From NCBI GenBank assembly GCA_035276475.1, contig DATELQ010000033.1:1-64000 (forward strand): a stretch of 64,000 nt of DNA, in the 5' to 3' direction. The notes beneath the pieces were generated by a model. The model was not told the origin of the DNA. It did no database searches and was given only the letters and a program-made list of their open reading frames with translations. Origin of the DNA: DATDFB01 sp035276475. GTDB taxonomy: Bacteria; Acidobacteriota; Thermoanaerobaculia; Gp7-AA8. Both the position numbers and the translations under genes were made by a program. How positions within the stretch are numbered: the stretch's first letter is position 1; every line of letters starts with the position of its first letter. This document shows, piece after piece, positions 28,688-38,743 of the stretch.

Positions 28688-29446
28688 TCACCATCCCAGC
28701 TTCTCGACGTAATAGGGCAGCATCTTCCGCCACCACGGCCAGTCGTGATCGACGTCGTGGCCCCAGACGTCGAGCCAGTGCGGGATTTGCTTCGCTTCGA
28801 GGATGGTCGCGAGGTTGCGCGAGGCGTGCGGCGCCTCATACGCGCCCTGGCCGGTGGCAATGACGATCTTCGTGTGATGGCGAAGAAGGTCGAGATACGG
28901 ACCGTCGAGGTTCGGCAGGTACGAGGCCGGGTTGTTGAAGTACGTGTTGCTATCGCCGAAACCGCGGAGGTAATCGGGACCGAGATCGTAGAAGCCGCTC
29001 ATGGCGATCGTTGCGCCGAAGAGGTCCGGCCTCCGGAAGAGCGTGTTCGCCGCGTGGAACGCGCCGAAGCTCGCGCCGGCCGTGGCGATGCGGACGCCGC
29101 CGTCTCCGACTTTGTCGCGGATGTACGGCACGACCTCGTTTTCGATGTAGCCCGTGTAGAGAGCTTGCCGGCGTCCCTTCTCGGCGACCGGCAGATTCTC
29201 ATCCATCCACGACCAGCGATTGATGCTCTCGATCGAGAAGACTCGCAGGCGGCCCTGCTGGATGAACGGCTCGACGGCCTTCACCAGAAAAAAGCGCTCG
29301 TTCTCGAGAAAGTCGGCCGCCGCCGTCGGGAACAAGAGCAGCGGATGGCCGGCGTGCCCGTAGGAGACGATGGGCATGTCCAGCTCCAGGGCCGGACTGC
29401 GCCACTGCACGATCTCTTTGGTGAGAGACGGATCGATGTATTGCAT
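28688..29446 (-). CDS. Alpha/beta-hydrolase fold esterase family protein
   Basis: This 252-residue protein resembles the putative esterase (esterase D-like) family. The nucleophile elbow is GASFGAF, and the C-terminal GHDVDHDWPWW segment supplies acid and His candidates. The start MQYIDPSLTKEIVQW at 29446 fits the family; an upstream in-frame ATG at 29485 is possible. The gene follows the beta-lactamase-family gene by 50 bases in the same direction. The substrate is unknown. Confidence 0.78.
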   Translation of the reverse strand: MQYIDPSLTKEIVQWRSPALELDMPIVSYGHAGHPLLLFPTAAADFLENERFFLVKAVEPFIQQGRLRVFSIESINRWSWMDENLPVAEKGRRQALYTGYIENEVVPYIRDKVGDGGVRIATAGASFGAFHAANTLFRRPDLFGATIAMSGFYDLGPDYLRGFGDSNTYFNNPASYLPNLDGPYLDLLRHHTKIVIATGQGAYEAPHASRNLATILEAKQIPHWLDVWGHDVDHDWPWWRKMLPYYVEKLGW

Positions 29447-29496
29447 TTGCGCATTCTCGCTCGTTCCGAAGCGAAGCGCGCGCATAACCTGCCCGA

Positions 29497-30498
29497 TCAG
29501 CCGGCGTCGAGAACGATCTCGAGAAGATCCGGCCCGAGCGAGTAGGCTTTCGCGCCTCCGGTCATCATCAGGCAAACACTCGTCCCGCCCGTGAGTGAGC
29601 CCGACGACGCCGGTGCGTAGGCGACATCCGAGGCCCAGCCCCATCCGCCGCCGTCCTTCGCCGCATATTTCAGCGTATCGCCGGAGCTCGTGACGACGTT
29701 CCATCCGTACCCGAACTGATCGGCGGAGCCGTCGTTGAGCGTGAAATTCGTCCACATCAACTCGTACGTCGATGATTTCAGAATCGCGCCGTTGGCGAGG
29801 CCGATGGCGAACGATTCGAGGTCGCTCATCGTCGACGTGAATCCGCCGGCGCTGAAGCCGCACAGCGGATTCCGCCAGGCGACCGCCTGGCCCTTGAGGT
29901 AGGGCGTGGCCGGGTCGTTCGCCGACGACTCGTCGATGAAGCCGGTGCTCGGCATCGACAGGGGCGTCAACACGTTCGGAACAATCCACTCGCCGAACTT
30001 CGTCTTCGTGATCGCCGCGATCAGGACGCCGAGGAGCATGTAGGTCGGATCGCTGTATAAGTACTGCGCGCCGGGCGGGAAAAGGAGCTTCATCTGCGCC
30101 GCACGATGGAGCACCTCCTGATACGTCTCCGTACCGCTGGAGATGTCCGGAATGCCGCTGCACATGGCCAGCATCTGATCGATCTGGATCCCGCCCCAGG
30201 CCTTGTTCGGTAGGTTCGGAACATATGTGCCGTACGTGTCCGTCAGCTTGGCGATCGCGCCGGTCTCCCATAGATGCAGCACGCCGATCGCGGTGAAGGC
30301 TTTCGTGAGCGAATCGATCTGGAAGGAGGTGGCGGGCGTCGGCGCGGAGCCACCCTTCGTGGCGACACCGTAGCTATTCTCGAATACGGTTTTTCCGGCC
30401 TGCTGGACCGACAGGATCAGTCCGACGACCGGATTGCCGTTCATGAACGTGGCAATGGCCTCGTTGATCTTCTTCGTGGTTCCGCTGCTCAGGGACAT
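29497..30498 (-). CDS. Serine hydrolase of the beta-lactamase/class C family
   Basis: This 333-residue protein has the SxxK catalytic motif (S63-L-T-K66) and a YxN-like motif as YSD (YLYSDPTY, near residue 147). That pattern is typical of class C-type beta-lactamase-related esterases and peptidases rather than true resistance enzymes. No signal peptide is visible, unlike most periplasmic members, so it may be cytosolic. AAAGGAGG precedes the ATG at 30498. It probably shares a transcript with the esterase. Confidence 0.82.
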   Translation of the reverse strand: MSLSSGTTKKINEAIATFMNGNPVVGLILSVQQAGKTVFENSYGVATKGGSAPTPATSFQIDSLTKAFTAIGVLHLWETGAIAKLTDTYGTYVPNLPNKAWGGIQIDQMLAMCSGIPDISSGTETYQEVLHRAAQMKLLFPPGAQYLYSDPTYMLLGVLIAAITKTKFGEWIVPNVLTPLSMPSTGFIDESSANDPATPYLKGQAVAWRNPLCGFSAGGFTSTMSDLESFAIGLANGAILKSSTYELMWTNFTLNDGSADQFGYGWNVVTSSGDTLKYAAKDGGGWGWASDVAYAPASSGSLTGGTSVCLMMTGGAKAYSLGPDLLEIVLDAG

Positions 30499-30540
30499 GG
30501 TTTCCTCCTTTGCAGAGTACGACCGCCGTCCCTGTCGCTT

Positions 30541-31212
30541 TTACCGCAACTTCACCGCCTGGGCCCGATACATTTCCGGATACACCCTCTTCAGCGCCTC
30601 GATCTTCGGCAGGTCGTTGAACACGATGTACGGCTGGTTCGGGTGGGCGATCAGGTAGTCCTGGTGGTAATCCTCGGCCGCATAGAACGCCTTCAGCGGC
30701 TCGATCTTCGTTGCGATCGGGGCGGAGAACACCTTGGCGTCGTTGAGCTGCTTCACGTACGCGCGGGCAACGCGCTCCTGCGCCGGCGTAGCGAAGAAGA
30801 TCTCGGACCGGTAGCTCGGGCCGCGGTCAGGGCCCTGGCGGTCGAGCTGCGTCGGATCGTGCGCCACGGAGAAATAGAGCCGCAGCAGCTGCCCGTAGGA
30901 TATCTGCTTCGGATCGTACGTGATCTCCACCGACTCCGCGTGGCCCGTCGTCTCCGTCCCCACCATCTCATAGTGCGCGGTCGACTTCTCGCCGCCGGAG
31001 TAGCCGGCCACCACCTTCGTCACGCCCTTCACGTGCTCGAACATCCCCTGCATCCCCCAGAAGCAGCCGCCCGCGAGGACGGCGACTTGCTGACCCGCAA
31101 CGGGCGGATCGAGGACAGGGCTGGGGATCTGGCGGTCGACCGCCTCCGCCTTTGCGAGGCAGCTGGTCCCGAGGATGAGAACGGAGACGGCGAGAAAGGA
31201 ACGAAGTCGCAT
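30541..31212 (-). CDS. msrA: Peptide-methionine (S)-S-oxide reductase MsrA, exported
   Basis: This 223-residue protein has a signal-like N-terminus (FLAVSVLILGTSCLAKAEA, possibly a lipobox GTSC). The catalytic motif is GGCFWGMQ, with Cys50, followed by GYSGGEKSTAHYEMVGTETTGHAE and the C-terminal EDYHQDYL region. It repairs methionine-S-sulfoxide, here probably in the periplasm. It starts 2 bases after the carbonic anhydrase stop, so the two are co-transcribed. Confidence 0.93.
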   Translation of the reverse strand: MRLRSFLAVSVLILGTSCLAKAEAVDRQIPSPVLDPPVAGQQVAVLAGGCFWGMQGMFEHVKGVTKVVAGYSGGEKSTAHYEMVGTETTGHAESVEITYDPKQISYGQLLRLYFSVAHDPTQLDRQGPDRGPSYRSEIFFATPAQERVARAYVKQLNDAKVFSAPIATKIEPLKAFYAAEDYHQDYLIAHPNQPYIVFNDLPKIEALKRVYPEMYRAQAVKLR

Positions 31213-31214
31213 GG

Positions 31215-31943
31215 CTAATGAGTGCTCCTCTGCGGCACGCGCCCGTTCAGCGGCCGTGCCGGATGCCGGTTGCTCGGGCCGAGCTCGCCGAGCTTCTGGA
31301 GTTGTTCGTGCGACGCGCTCACTGGCGTCACCATCATGTAGAACTGCACGTTGGGATCGCAGTCGGGCGTGGTGAGCGAGCCGACATAGTGAATGTACTT
31401 CCGGTATCCGCGCGGCGGCAGCAGCGACTCCGGGTTGAACAGCTCGCGGCTCGTCTGCGTGTTGCAGGCGGGCTTGATATGCCCCAGCCGCACGATCGGC
31501 TCCAGCGCCGCGTTCGCTTTCTTCTGCTCGCTGAACAACACGCCGACGACGACGATCTCGTTGCCGCGCTTGTGGACCAGGTGCATCTCGGCAGCGTGCG
31601 CGGCGACGCCCGTGTGCTCCGCCGGCACGTGGAAGTGGAACTGATCGAGCGTGTACTCGTGCTCGACGTTGTTGATCTTGAGCTTGATCTTGCAGTTCTG
31701 CGCGTTCGGCACCTGGTAGTAAAACTCGTTGTTCAGCACCGAGAGCGGAAACCCACCGTACTCGAACACGATCGGCTGGAGGCTCGTGTTGTCGCGGGCG
31801 CTGCTCAAGTCGATCGGCGACTGGTGCTGACCGGTGCGGCATTCGCCTCCCCAATCAGCCTGGCGCTGATATGTCCAGTTGTGCGGGCACTTTGACGGGT
31901 CGGCAACGGCGGCGGCAGCAGCAAGCAAAATTGCAAAAATCAT
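31215..31943 (-). CDS. Alpha-type carbonic anhydrase, periplasmic
   Basis: This 242-residue protein has a signal peptide (FAILLAAAAAVADPSKC) and the alpha-class zinc ligands His103 and His105 in FHFHVPAEH and His121 in EMHLVH. It also has QSPIDL near the N-terminus and SLTTPDCDP near the C-terminus. It interconverts CO2 and bicarbonate in the periplasm. Two cysteines (ECRTG and PACNT/PDCDP regions) could form the common disulfide. The ATG lacks a clear ribosome-binding site but is the only one that gives the signal peptide. It is divergent from aroK. Confidence 0.92.
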   Translation of the reverse strand: MIFAILLAAAAAVADPSKCPHNWTYQRQADWGGECRTGQHQSPIDLSSARDNTSLQPIVFEYGGFPLSVLNNEFYYQVPNAQNCKIKLKINNVEHEYTLDQFHFHVPAEHTGVAAHAAEMHLVHKRGNEIVVVGVLFSEQKKANAALEPIVRLGHIKPACNTQTSRELFNPESLLPPRGYRKYIHYVGSLTTPDCDPNVQFYMMVTPVSASHEQLQKLGELGPSNRHPARPLNGRVPQRSTH

Positions 31944-31985
31944 GAGGAAAGAATAACGGTTAAAATCCCTCAGTAGCAGAGATTC

Positions 31986-32507
31986 ATGAAAATCTACATC
32001 GTCGGCTTCATGGGGGCCGGCAAGAGCACGGTCGGACGCGAGCTGGCCGTACGGCTTGGCGTTCCCTTCTTCGACCTCGACGGCCTCGTCGAGGCGGCGG
32101 AGAAGACGACCATCAAGGACATCTTCGCGCAGCACGGCGAACCGTACTTTCGCAAACGCGAGCGCGACCTCCTTCGTTCCACCAAGTACCTCGACAGCGC
32201 CGTCATCGCCACCGGCGGCGGCACCTTCACCTTCGACGAGAACATCCAGTTCATCCAGAGCGAGGGCTTGAGCGTCTACCTCTCCGTGCCGTACGCGCTG
32301 CTGCGCGCGCGCGTCGGCGAAAAGGCCGCGGAGCGGCCGCTCTTCCGCGACGACGACGCCGCGCACGAGCTCTACGCCAACCGCCTGCGCTACTACCGCA
32401 TGGCCGACATCACCCTCAACATCCACGAGGACGACACGCCGCTCCAGATCGCCGAGCGCCTCCTCCACGAGCTCCCCAAGCGCTTCCTGGCCAGGAGCGC
32501 GTCGTGA
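31986..32507 (+). CDS. aroK: Shikimate kinase
   Basis: This 173-residue P-loop enzyme phosphorylates shikimate in the pathway to chorismate and the aromatic amino acids. It shows GFMGAGKSTVG (Walker A), FFDLDGLVE (shikimate-contacting Asp), RKRERDLL, ATGGGTF, and the lid region AERPLF. The C-terminal NRLRYYRMADITLN fits the family. It overlaps the phosphoesterase gene by 4 bases. Confidence 0.94.
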   Translation: MKIYIVGFMGAGKSTVGRELAVRLGVPFFDLDGLVEAAEKTTIKDIFAQHGEPYFRKRERDLLRSTKYLDSAVIATGGGTFTFDENIQFIQSEGLSVYLSVPYALLRARVGEKAAERPLFRDDDAAHELYANRLRYYRMADITLNIHEDDTPLQIAERLLHELPKRFLARSAS

Positions 32508-33244
32508 GAGCGCTCGTCGTCAGCGACCTGCACTCGAACATCGAGGCGCTGCGCGCGGTGATGAAGCGCATGGCCCGGAAGAAATTCGACCAGGTCATCT
32601 GCCTCGGCGACTTCGTCGGCTACGGCGCGCAGCCGAACCAGGTCCTCGACGTCATGCGCAAGATGCGCGCAACGAAGCTCTACATCCGCGGCAACCACGA
32701 CCGCGTCGCCGCCGGCATGGACAGCGGCGAAGGCTTCAACCACGCCGCGAAGTTCGCCGCGCTCTGGACGCGCGACCACCTCTCCGCGCCGAACCGCCAC
32801 TTCCTGCAGCGCCTCCAGCTCGGCCCCATCGAGAAGAACGGCGTCGTCCTCTGCCACGGCTCGCCGAACGACGAGGACGAGTACGTCTTCAACGAAAGCC
32901 ACGCCCGCGTCGTCTTCGAGATGACGACGGCGCCCGTCATCCTCTACGGCCACACGCACCTGCCCGTGGTCTTCCGCATGGATGCCCACGGCCGCCTCCA
33001 CGGCGCCTCGGTGCGCGAAGAGACGACCGTCCGCCTCGACCCCGGCCACCGCTACCTCATCAACCCCGGCTCCGTCGGCCAGCCGCGCGACCGCAACCCC
33101 CTCGCGTCGTTCGCCATGTTCGACGCCAAGAAAATGACCGTGCAGTTCTTCCGCGTTCCCTATGACGTGGCCAAGACGCAGCTCGCCATTTTGAAGGCCG
33201 GATTGCCTCCGATCCTGGCCCACCGGCTCGCCCACGGAACGTGA
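32504..33244 (+). CDS. Metallophosphoesterase (YfcE/MJ0936-like)
   Basis: This 246-residue protein has the calcineurin-fold metal motifs in order: VSDLHSN (D-x-H), LGDFVGYG (GD), GNHD, CHGSP and YGHTH. Such enzymes hydrolyse phosphodiesters or act on nucleotides; the substrate is not set by sequence. It is translationally coupled to aroK by an ATGA-type overlap. A 131-base gap with no clear feature follows. Confidence 0.88.
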   Translation: MRALVVSDLHSNIEALRAVMKRMARKKFDQVICLGDFVGYGAQPNQVLDVMRKMRATKLYIRGNHDRVAAGMDSGEGFNHAAKFAALWTRDHLSAPNRHFLQRLQLGPIEKNGVVLCHGSPNDEDEYVFNESHARVVFEMTTAPVILYGHTHLPVVFRMDAHGRLHGASVREETTVRLDPGHRYLINPGSVGQPRDRNPLASFAMFDAKKMTVQFFRVPYDVAKTQLAILKAGLPPILAHRLAHGT

Positions 33245-33375
33245 CACGCTGTCCTCAATCGTGGAGAGCTCGTCCAGGCGTCGAAACGCTAACTCATTGA
33301 AAAGACTCGTGGAATAACCCATCCGGGAATGGCATGTCCGCCGCAGTTGTCCGCATCGCTATGAGAGGGTCCGCA

Positions 33376-35562
33376 ATGCGCAAGCTACTTCCACTCCTGT
33401 TCCTCCTGCTTGCAGTCCCGGTTCTCGCCGACAACGACAACCGGTCGCAGTCCTACTTCACCTACGACGACGGCGGCACGATCGTGCGCCAGGGCGACGA
33501 CGGCAAGGAAGTCGAAGCCCGGGTGAATTTCCCGGTCTACCCGGGAGATGAGATCACCACCAGCCGCCGCGGCCGCGCCGAGATCCGGCTCTCGGACGGC
33601 AACATCATCGCCCTCGACCGCGGGACGACGATCCGCTTCGGCGGAATCCGCGATTCGTACGACGGCGGCGACGGCAACAACCAGACGATCATCGAGCTCA
33701 AAGCCGGCCACGTGATGCTCGAGCGCGACAGCGACGACCGCGACCCGGTCCGCCTCGACACCGAGGCCGCCAGCTTCGCCGCGACCGAGCGAGCCATCTA
33801 CGCGGTCGACACGGAGCGCGAGCGCGGCCTCGTCCGCGTCTACGACGGCTCGATCGAAGTGCGCACCCCGTCGCGCACGACGCGCGTCCGCGGCGGCGAA
33901 GAGGGCCGCCTCGACGACCAGGGCCTCTACGATCTCGTCAGCCTCCAGCGCGGCGGCGCCGACGACTTCGAGCGCTGGTTCCTCGGGCGCTCGGAGATCT
34001 ACCGCCGCGGCTCCAGCCGCTATCTCGACCGCAGCCTGGCGTACTCCGAGCCGGAGCTCGACCGCTACGGCTCCTGGGTCTACGTCGCTGACTACGGTTC
34101 CTGGTGCTGGCGCCCTGTGATCATGTCCGCCAGCTGGCGTCCGTACTACAACGGTTACTGGCACCACGGCCGCGGCGGTGGCCTCGTGTGGGTTTCGTAC
34201 GAGCCGTGGGGCTGGGTGCCGTATCACTACGGCCGCTGGTCGTACGCTCCGTCGTTCGGCTGGGTGTGGCTCGCCGGCGGCGGCTACTCGCCCGCGTGGG
34301 TGTACTGGATGTACGGCCCGAGCTACATCGGCTGGGCGCCGGCCGGCTGGTATGACTGCTATCGCCCCTACTACGGATGGGCGTATCGCCCGTACGCGCG
34401 CGTCGGCTTCGACTTCGGCTTCGGCTTCTACGGCCGGGTGCGCGTGCACGACGTCGACCTCCGTCCCTGGACGTTCGTTTCGCCGGGCAACATCGTCTCC
34501 GGGCGCGTCGACCGCGCCGCGCTGACGACCGACGTGATTCGTGGACGCCTTGCGCGTGAGGGCGGCGGCTACGCCACCGTCAGCGGCGCACCGGCGCGCT
34601 TTACCCGTTCCGACCTCAGAGATCCGGCCGCGGCGGTCGGCAACGTCGTTCGCCGTGGACTCGGTGGTGGTACCGGCAGAGAAGGCTCCGGGTCCGCGGC
34701 GGATATGACGCCGTTCTTCCGCCGCGACCCGGCGCTTTCCGTCGGCGTGCGCGATCAGATCGTCCGCTCGCGCAACGCCGAGGTGCCGCCGAGCTTCACC
34801 ACGCCGCGCGGCGTGGGATCCGGAATCCCGACGCCGGGCACCGGCGGCACGCTCGAAGGCCGCGTTCCTCGGGACGGCGGCGGCTCGCGGCACGCTGAAG
34901 CGCCCGCGACCGGCACGATCCCGCGCGCGGTGGGCGGCGGCACGATCGGCGGCGTGGCCGGCGATCTGCGCCGCAACGAGCCTCCGGCGGCGACGCCGGC
35001 GACGCGCGACACCGGCTGGCGCAACCGCGACAACAACGGCGGCTCGATCCGCCGCGGCGGCGATACCAACACGCCCGCGACGACGGCGCCTCCTTCCTCG
35101 ACGACGACGACGCCGCGCGACAACGGCGCGAGCCGCAACAACTGGCGCGACCGCTTCGAGCGCCCGTCGACCTCGGAACCGAGGACGACGACGCCTCCGG
35201 CGACCGTGCATGACCGTACCATCGAGCCGCGCGACAACTCGCGCGGCCGCGGGAACGACGGCGCCTCCCGCGGCAGCGTCCGCGAGAGCACGCCGCCGCC
35301 GAGCAGCGGCCGCAGCGACGTCCCGCGCCGCATCATCGACTCGATCGGCGGCTCGCGCATCTACTCCGGCGGCTCGTCGCGCGGCGGCAGCAGCAGCAGC
35401 GGTGGCAGCAGTTCCGGTGGCAGCAGCTCCGGCAACAGCGGCGGCGGCTCGCAGCACTCCTCGCCTCCGCCGCAGCACTCGTCGCCTCCGCCCTCGCACA
35501 GCAACGGCGGTGAGTCGCACCGCAGCAGCGGCGGCGGCGAAGGCCACGTGAAGCGCAACTAA
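33376..35562 (+). CDS. Secreted FecR-domain protein with DUF6600-like aromatic region and Ser/Gly tail
   Basis: This 728-residue protein has a signal peptide (LLPLLFLLLAVPVLA), then a FecR-like beta domain (ARVNFPVYPGDEITTSRRGRAE... IIALDRGTTIRF). A strongly Trp/Tyr-rich section follows at about residues 205-360 (YGSWVYVADYGSWCWRP, YEPWGWVPYHYGRW, GWVWLAGGGYSPAWV), as in DUF6600 proteins. The last 300 residues are low-complexity, rich in Arg, Ser, Gly, Thr and Pro. I chose the ATG at 33376, with GAGAGGG 5 bases upstream. An envelope or surface role is likely; nothing more specific is supported. Confidence 0.8.
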   Translation: MRKLLPLLFLLLAVPVLADNDNRSQSYFTYDDGGTIVRQGDDGKEVEARVNFPVYPGDEITTSRRGRAEIRLSDGNIIALDRGTTIRFGGIRDSYDGGDGNNQTIIELKAGHVMLERDSDDRDPVRLDTEAASFAATERAIYAVDTERERGLVRVYDGSIEVRTPSRTTRVRGGEEGRLDDQGLYDLVSLQRGGADDFERWFLGRSEIYRRGSSRYLDRSLAYSEPELDRYGSWVYVADYGSWCWRPVIMSASWRPYYNGYWHHGRGGGLVWVSYEPWGWVPYHYGRWSYAPSFGWVWLAGGGYSPAWVYWMYGPSYIGWAPAGWYDCYRPYYGWAYRPYARVGFDFGFGFYGRVRVHDVDLRPWTFVSPGNIVSGRVDRAALTTDVIRGRLAREGGGYATVSGAPARFTRSDLRDPAAAVGNVVRRGLGGGTGREGSGSAADMTPFFRRDPALSVGVRDQIVRSRNAEVPPSFTTPRGVGSGIPTPGTGGTLEGRVPRDGGGSRHAEAPATGTIPRAVGGGTIGGVAGDLRRNEPPAATPATRDTGWRNRDNNGGSIRRGGDTNTPATTAPPSSTTTTPRDNGASRNNWRDRFERPSTSEPRTTTPPATVHDRTIEPRDNSRGRGNDGASRGSVRESTPPPSSGRSDVPRRIIDSIGGSRIYSGGSSRGGSSSSGGSSSGGSSSGNSGGGSQHSSPPPQHSSPPPSHSNGGESHRSSGGGEGHVKRN

Positions 35563-35579
35563 TCAGGTCACGGTTGGTA

Positions 35580-35622
35580 GGGAACGGGTGACAGGTTCAC
35601 CTGTTCCCTGTCACCTGTTCCC
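35580..35622. terminator. Word-repeat hairpin after the FecR-domain gene
   Basis: Arms 35580-35595 and 35607-35622 match at 15 of 16 positions around an 11-base loop. The sequence is made of the words GTTCCC, TGTCACC and their complements. It lies between co-directional genes and just before a TATAAT box. Confidence 0.5.
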
Positions 35623-35629
35623 CGTCCCC

Positions 35630-35635
35630 TATAAT
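35630..35635 (+). promoter_or_regulatory. -10 box TATAAT for a probable leaderless transcript
   Basis: A perfect TATAAT is followed by exactly six bases (CCGCGC) and then the GTG at 35642. The same CCGCGC spacer is found after the -10 box at 46297. Confidence 0.5.
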
Positions 35636-35641
35636 CCGCGC

Positions 35642-35881
35642 GTGTCCATCGCGCTTTTCTTCGCGCTCTACTGCATCGAGGCGGGTCTCTTCTTCCTCGT
35701 CGTTCCCTGGACGCACCTCTGGACGATGAACCCGCTGCTGCAGAGCGACTTCAACCTCGCCGCGCTGGCCGCCAACCCCTTCCTCCGCGGCTTCGTCTCG
35801 GGCTTCGGCGTCATCCACATCATCATCGGCATCAAGGACATGCTGCGCATGAGCCACGCGCGGCGCGCGGTGGGGGAGTGA
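35642..35881 (+). CDS. Small two-helix membrane protein
   Basis: This 79-residue protein starts at the GTG behind TATAAT-N6. The first helix is ALFFALYCIEAGLFFLVVPW and the second FVSGFGVIHIIIGIKDML. I do not recognise the family. The stop overlaps the GTG of the MscS-type channel gene by 4 bases, so the two are translated together and it may assist the channel. Confidence 0.65.
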   Translation: MSIALFFALYCIEAGLFFLVVPWTHLWTMNPLLQSDFNLAALAANPFLRGFVSGFGVIHIIIGIKDMLRMSHARRAVGE

Positions 35882-37281
35882 CCATTCGCGGCTCGATGAG
35901 ACCCGGCGCCTTCCTCCTGCCGCTGATCGCCAGCGGCAGTCTCTTCGCGCTCCACTACGTCCTCAGCGACGAAAAGCACGCGCCGCTCGAGCTCAGCAAG
36001 CAGCACCTCAACTGGCTCCTCTTCGCTGCCGTGCTCACCCTGGTGGTCTTCGGCGTCCGCGTCCTCGACGTCTTGATCTTCGACCTGGCCATGCGGCGGC
36101 AGAACGTCCCTGCGCCGCAGCTGCTGCGCCAGATCCTGGCGATCTTCATCTACGTCGTGACGATCGCTCTCGCCTCGAACCAGTGGCTCGGCGTCTCGGT
36201 CGTCAGCGCGCTCACCTCCGTCACCATCCTCGCGGCGATCCTCGGTCTCGCCCTGCAGGACACCCTCGGCAACCTCTTCGCCGGCATCGCCCTGCACATG
36301 GAAGGGGCGTTCGAGGTCGGCGACGTGCTGCACTCCGGCGACTACATCGGCGTCGTCGAGCAGGTCAGCTGGCGGGCCACGCGCATGCGCGCCTTCAACA
36401 ACCAGCTCGTCGTCCTGCCGAACTCCGTCATCGCCCGGGAGCGTCTGGAGGTCTTTCCGCGGCACAACCTGAATGCGCGCGTGCTGCGCATCGGCGTCGA
36501 CTACAACGTTCCCCCCTCGACAGTCATCGGCATCCTCATGCAGGCTGCGTCGCACATCGACGGCGTGGCGCGCGAGACGCCGGTCATCGCCCGCATCGGC
36601 TCGTTCGACGACTCCGCGGTCATCTACGAGGTCAAGTACTTCATGCACGACTACGCGCTGCGCGACCGCATCGACGCCGACATCCGCAAGGCCGTCTGGT
36701 ACGCGCTGCGCCGCAACGAGATCTCCTTCGCCACGCCGATCCGCGCGTATCAGCAATACACGCCGCCGGCGACCGGCGACCAAGGCCTCTCGCGCGAAGA
36801 GATCAAGGGGCTGCTGCACGACGTCGACATCCTCTCGCCGCTCGACGACGCCGCGCACGACGCCATCGCCACGGCGGCGAAGGTCCACTTCTACTCGCGC
36901 GGCGAGGCCGTGCTCCGCCGCGGCGCCGCCGGCGACTCGATGTTCGTCATCCACTCCGGCAGCGTGTCGGTGCGCTTCGCCGACGACTCGCCGCAGGGGT
37001 GGCACGAGGTCGCGCAGCTCGGCCCCGGCAGCGTCGTCGGCGAGATGGCGCTGCTGACGGGCGAGACGCGCACCGCCGACGTCGTGGCCACGAGCGACGT
37101 GGTCGCGGTGGAGATCGGGAAGGAGCTGCTCCAGCCGATCCTGCACGCGAATCCCGATCTCGCGGACGCGATCTCGGAGAAGATGTCGGAGCGGCGGGAC
37201 CACCTGGCGGCGATTCTGAGTATGGAGAGGGAGGAAGAGCGGAGCGTGTTGGACAGGATTCGCGCGTATTTCGGCCTGTAG
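35878..37281 (+). CDS. MscS-family channel with C-terminal cyclic-nucleotide-binding domain
   Basis: This 467-residue protein has about four N-terminal helices, the MscS pore helix (SVTILAAILGLALQDTLGNLFAGIALHMEG) and the beta domain (GDVLHSGDYIGVVEQVSWRATRMR). From about residue 315 a cNMP-binding domain follows, with GDSMFVIHSGSVSVRF and GSVVGEMALLTGETRTADVVA, where the Glu and Arg match the phosphate-binding cassette. This is the layout of bacterial cyclic-nucleotide-gated MscS-like channels, which often respond poorly to tension. The start is a GTG overlapping the previous stop. Confidence 0.9.
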   Translation: MTIRGSMRPGAFLLPLIASGSLFALHYVLSDEKHAPLELSKQHLNWLLFAAVLTLVVFGVRVLDVLIFDLAMRRQNVPAPQLLRQILAIFIYVVTIALASNQWLGVSVVSALTSVTILAAILGLALQDTLGNLFAGIALHMEGAFEVGDVLHSGDYIGVVEQVSWRATRMRAFNNQLVVLPNSVIARERLEVFPRHNLNARVLRIGVDYNVPPSTVIGILMQAASHIDGVARETPVIARIGSFDDSAVIYEVKYFMHDYALRDRIDADIRKAVWYALRRNEISFATPIRAYQQYTPPATGDQGLSREEIKGLLHDVDILSPLDDAAHDAIATAAKVHFYSRGEAVLRRGAAGDSMFVIHSGSVSVRFADDSPQGWHEVAQLGPGSVVGEMALLTGETRTADVVATSDVVAVEIGKELLQPILHANPDLADAISEKMSERRDHLAAILSMEREEERSVLDRIRAYFGL

Positions 37282-37285
37282 CCAA

Positions 37286-37366
37286 GGAAACTTAGAACGC
37301 AGAACGCGAATGCAGAATGAAGAACGTTTCTCGATTCTGCATTCGCATTCTGCGTTCTGAATTTCC
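37286..37366. terminator. Long word-repeat hairpin before the NtrC-type gene
   Basis: Arms of 33 bases (37286-37318 and 37334-37366) pair almost perfectly; the inner 25 positions match at 24. The words are AGAACGC and GAATGC. The right arm ends at the base before the GTG of the next gene, so the hairpin could both terminate upstream transcription and shape translation start. Confidence 0.55.
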
Positions 37367-38743
<1,377 letters not shown>

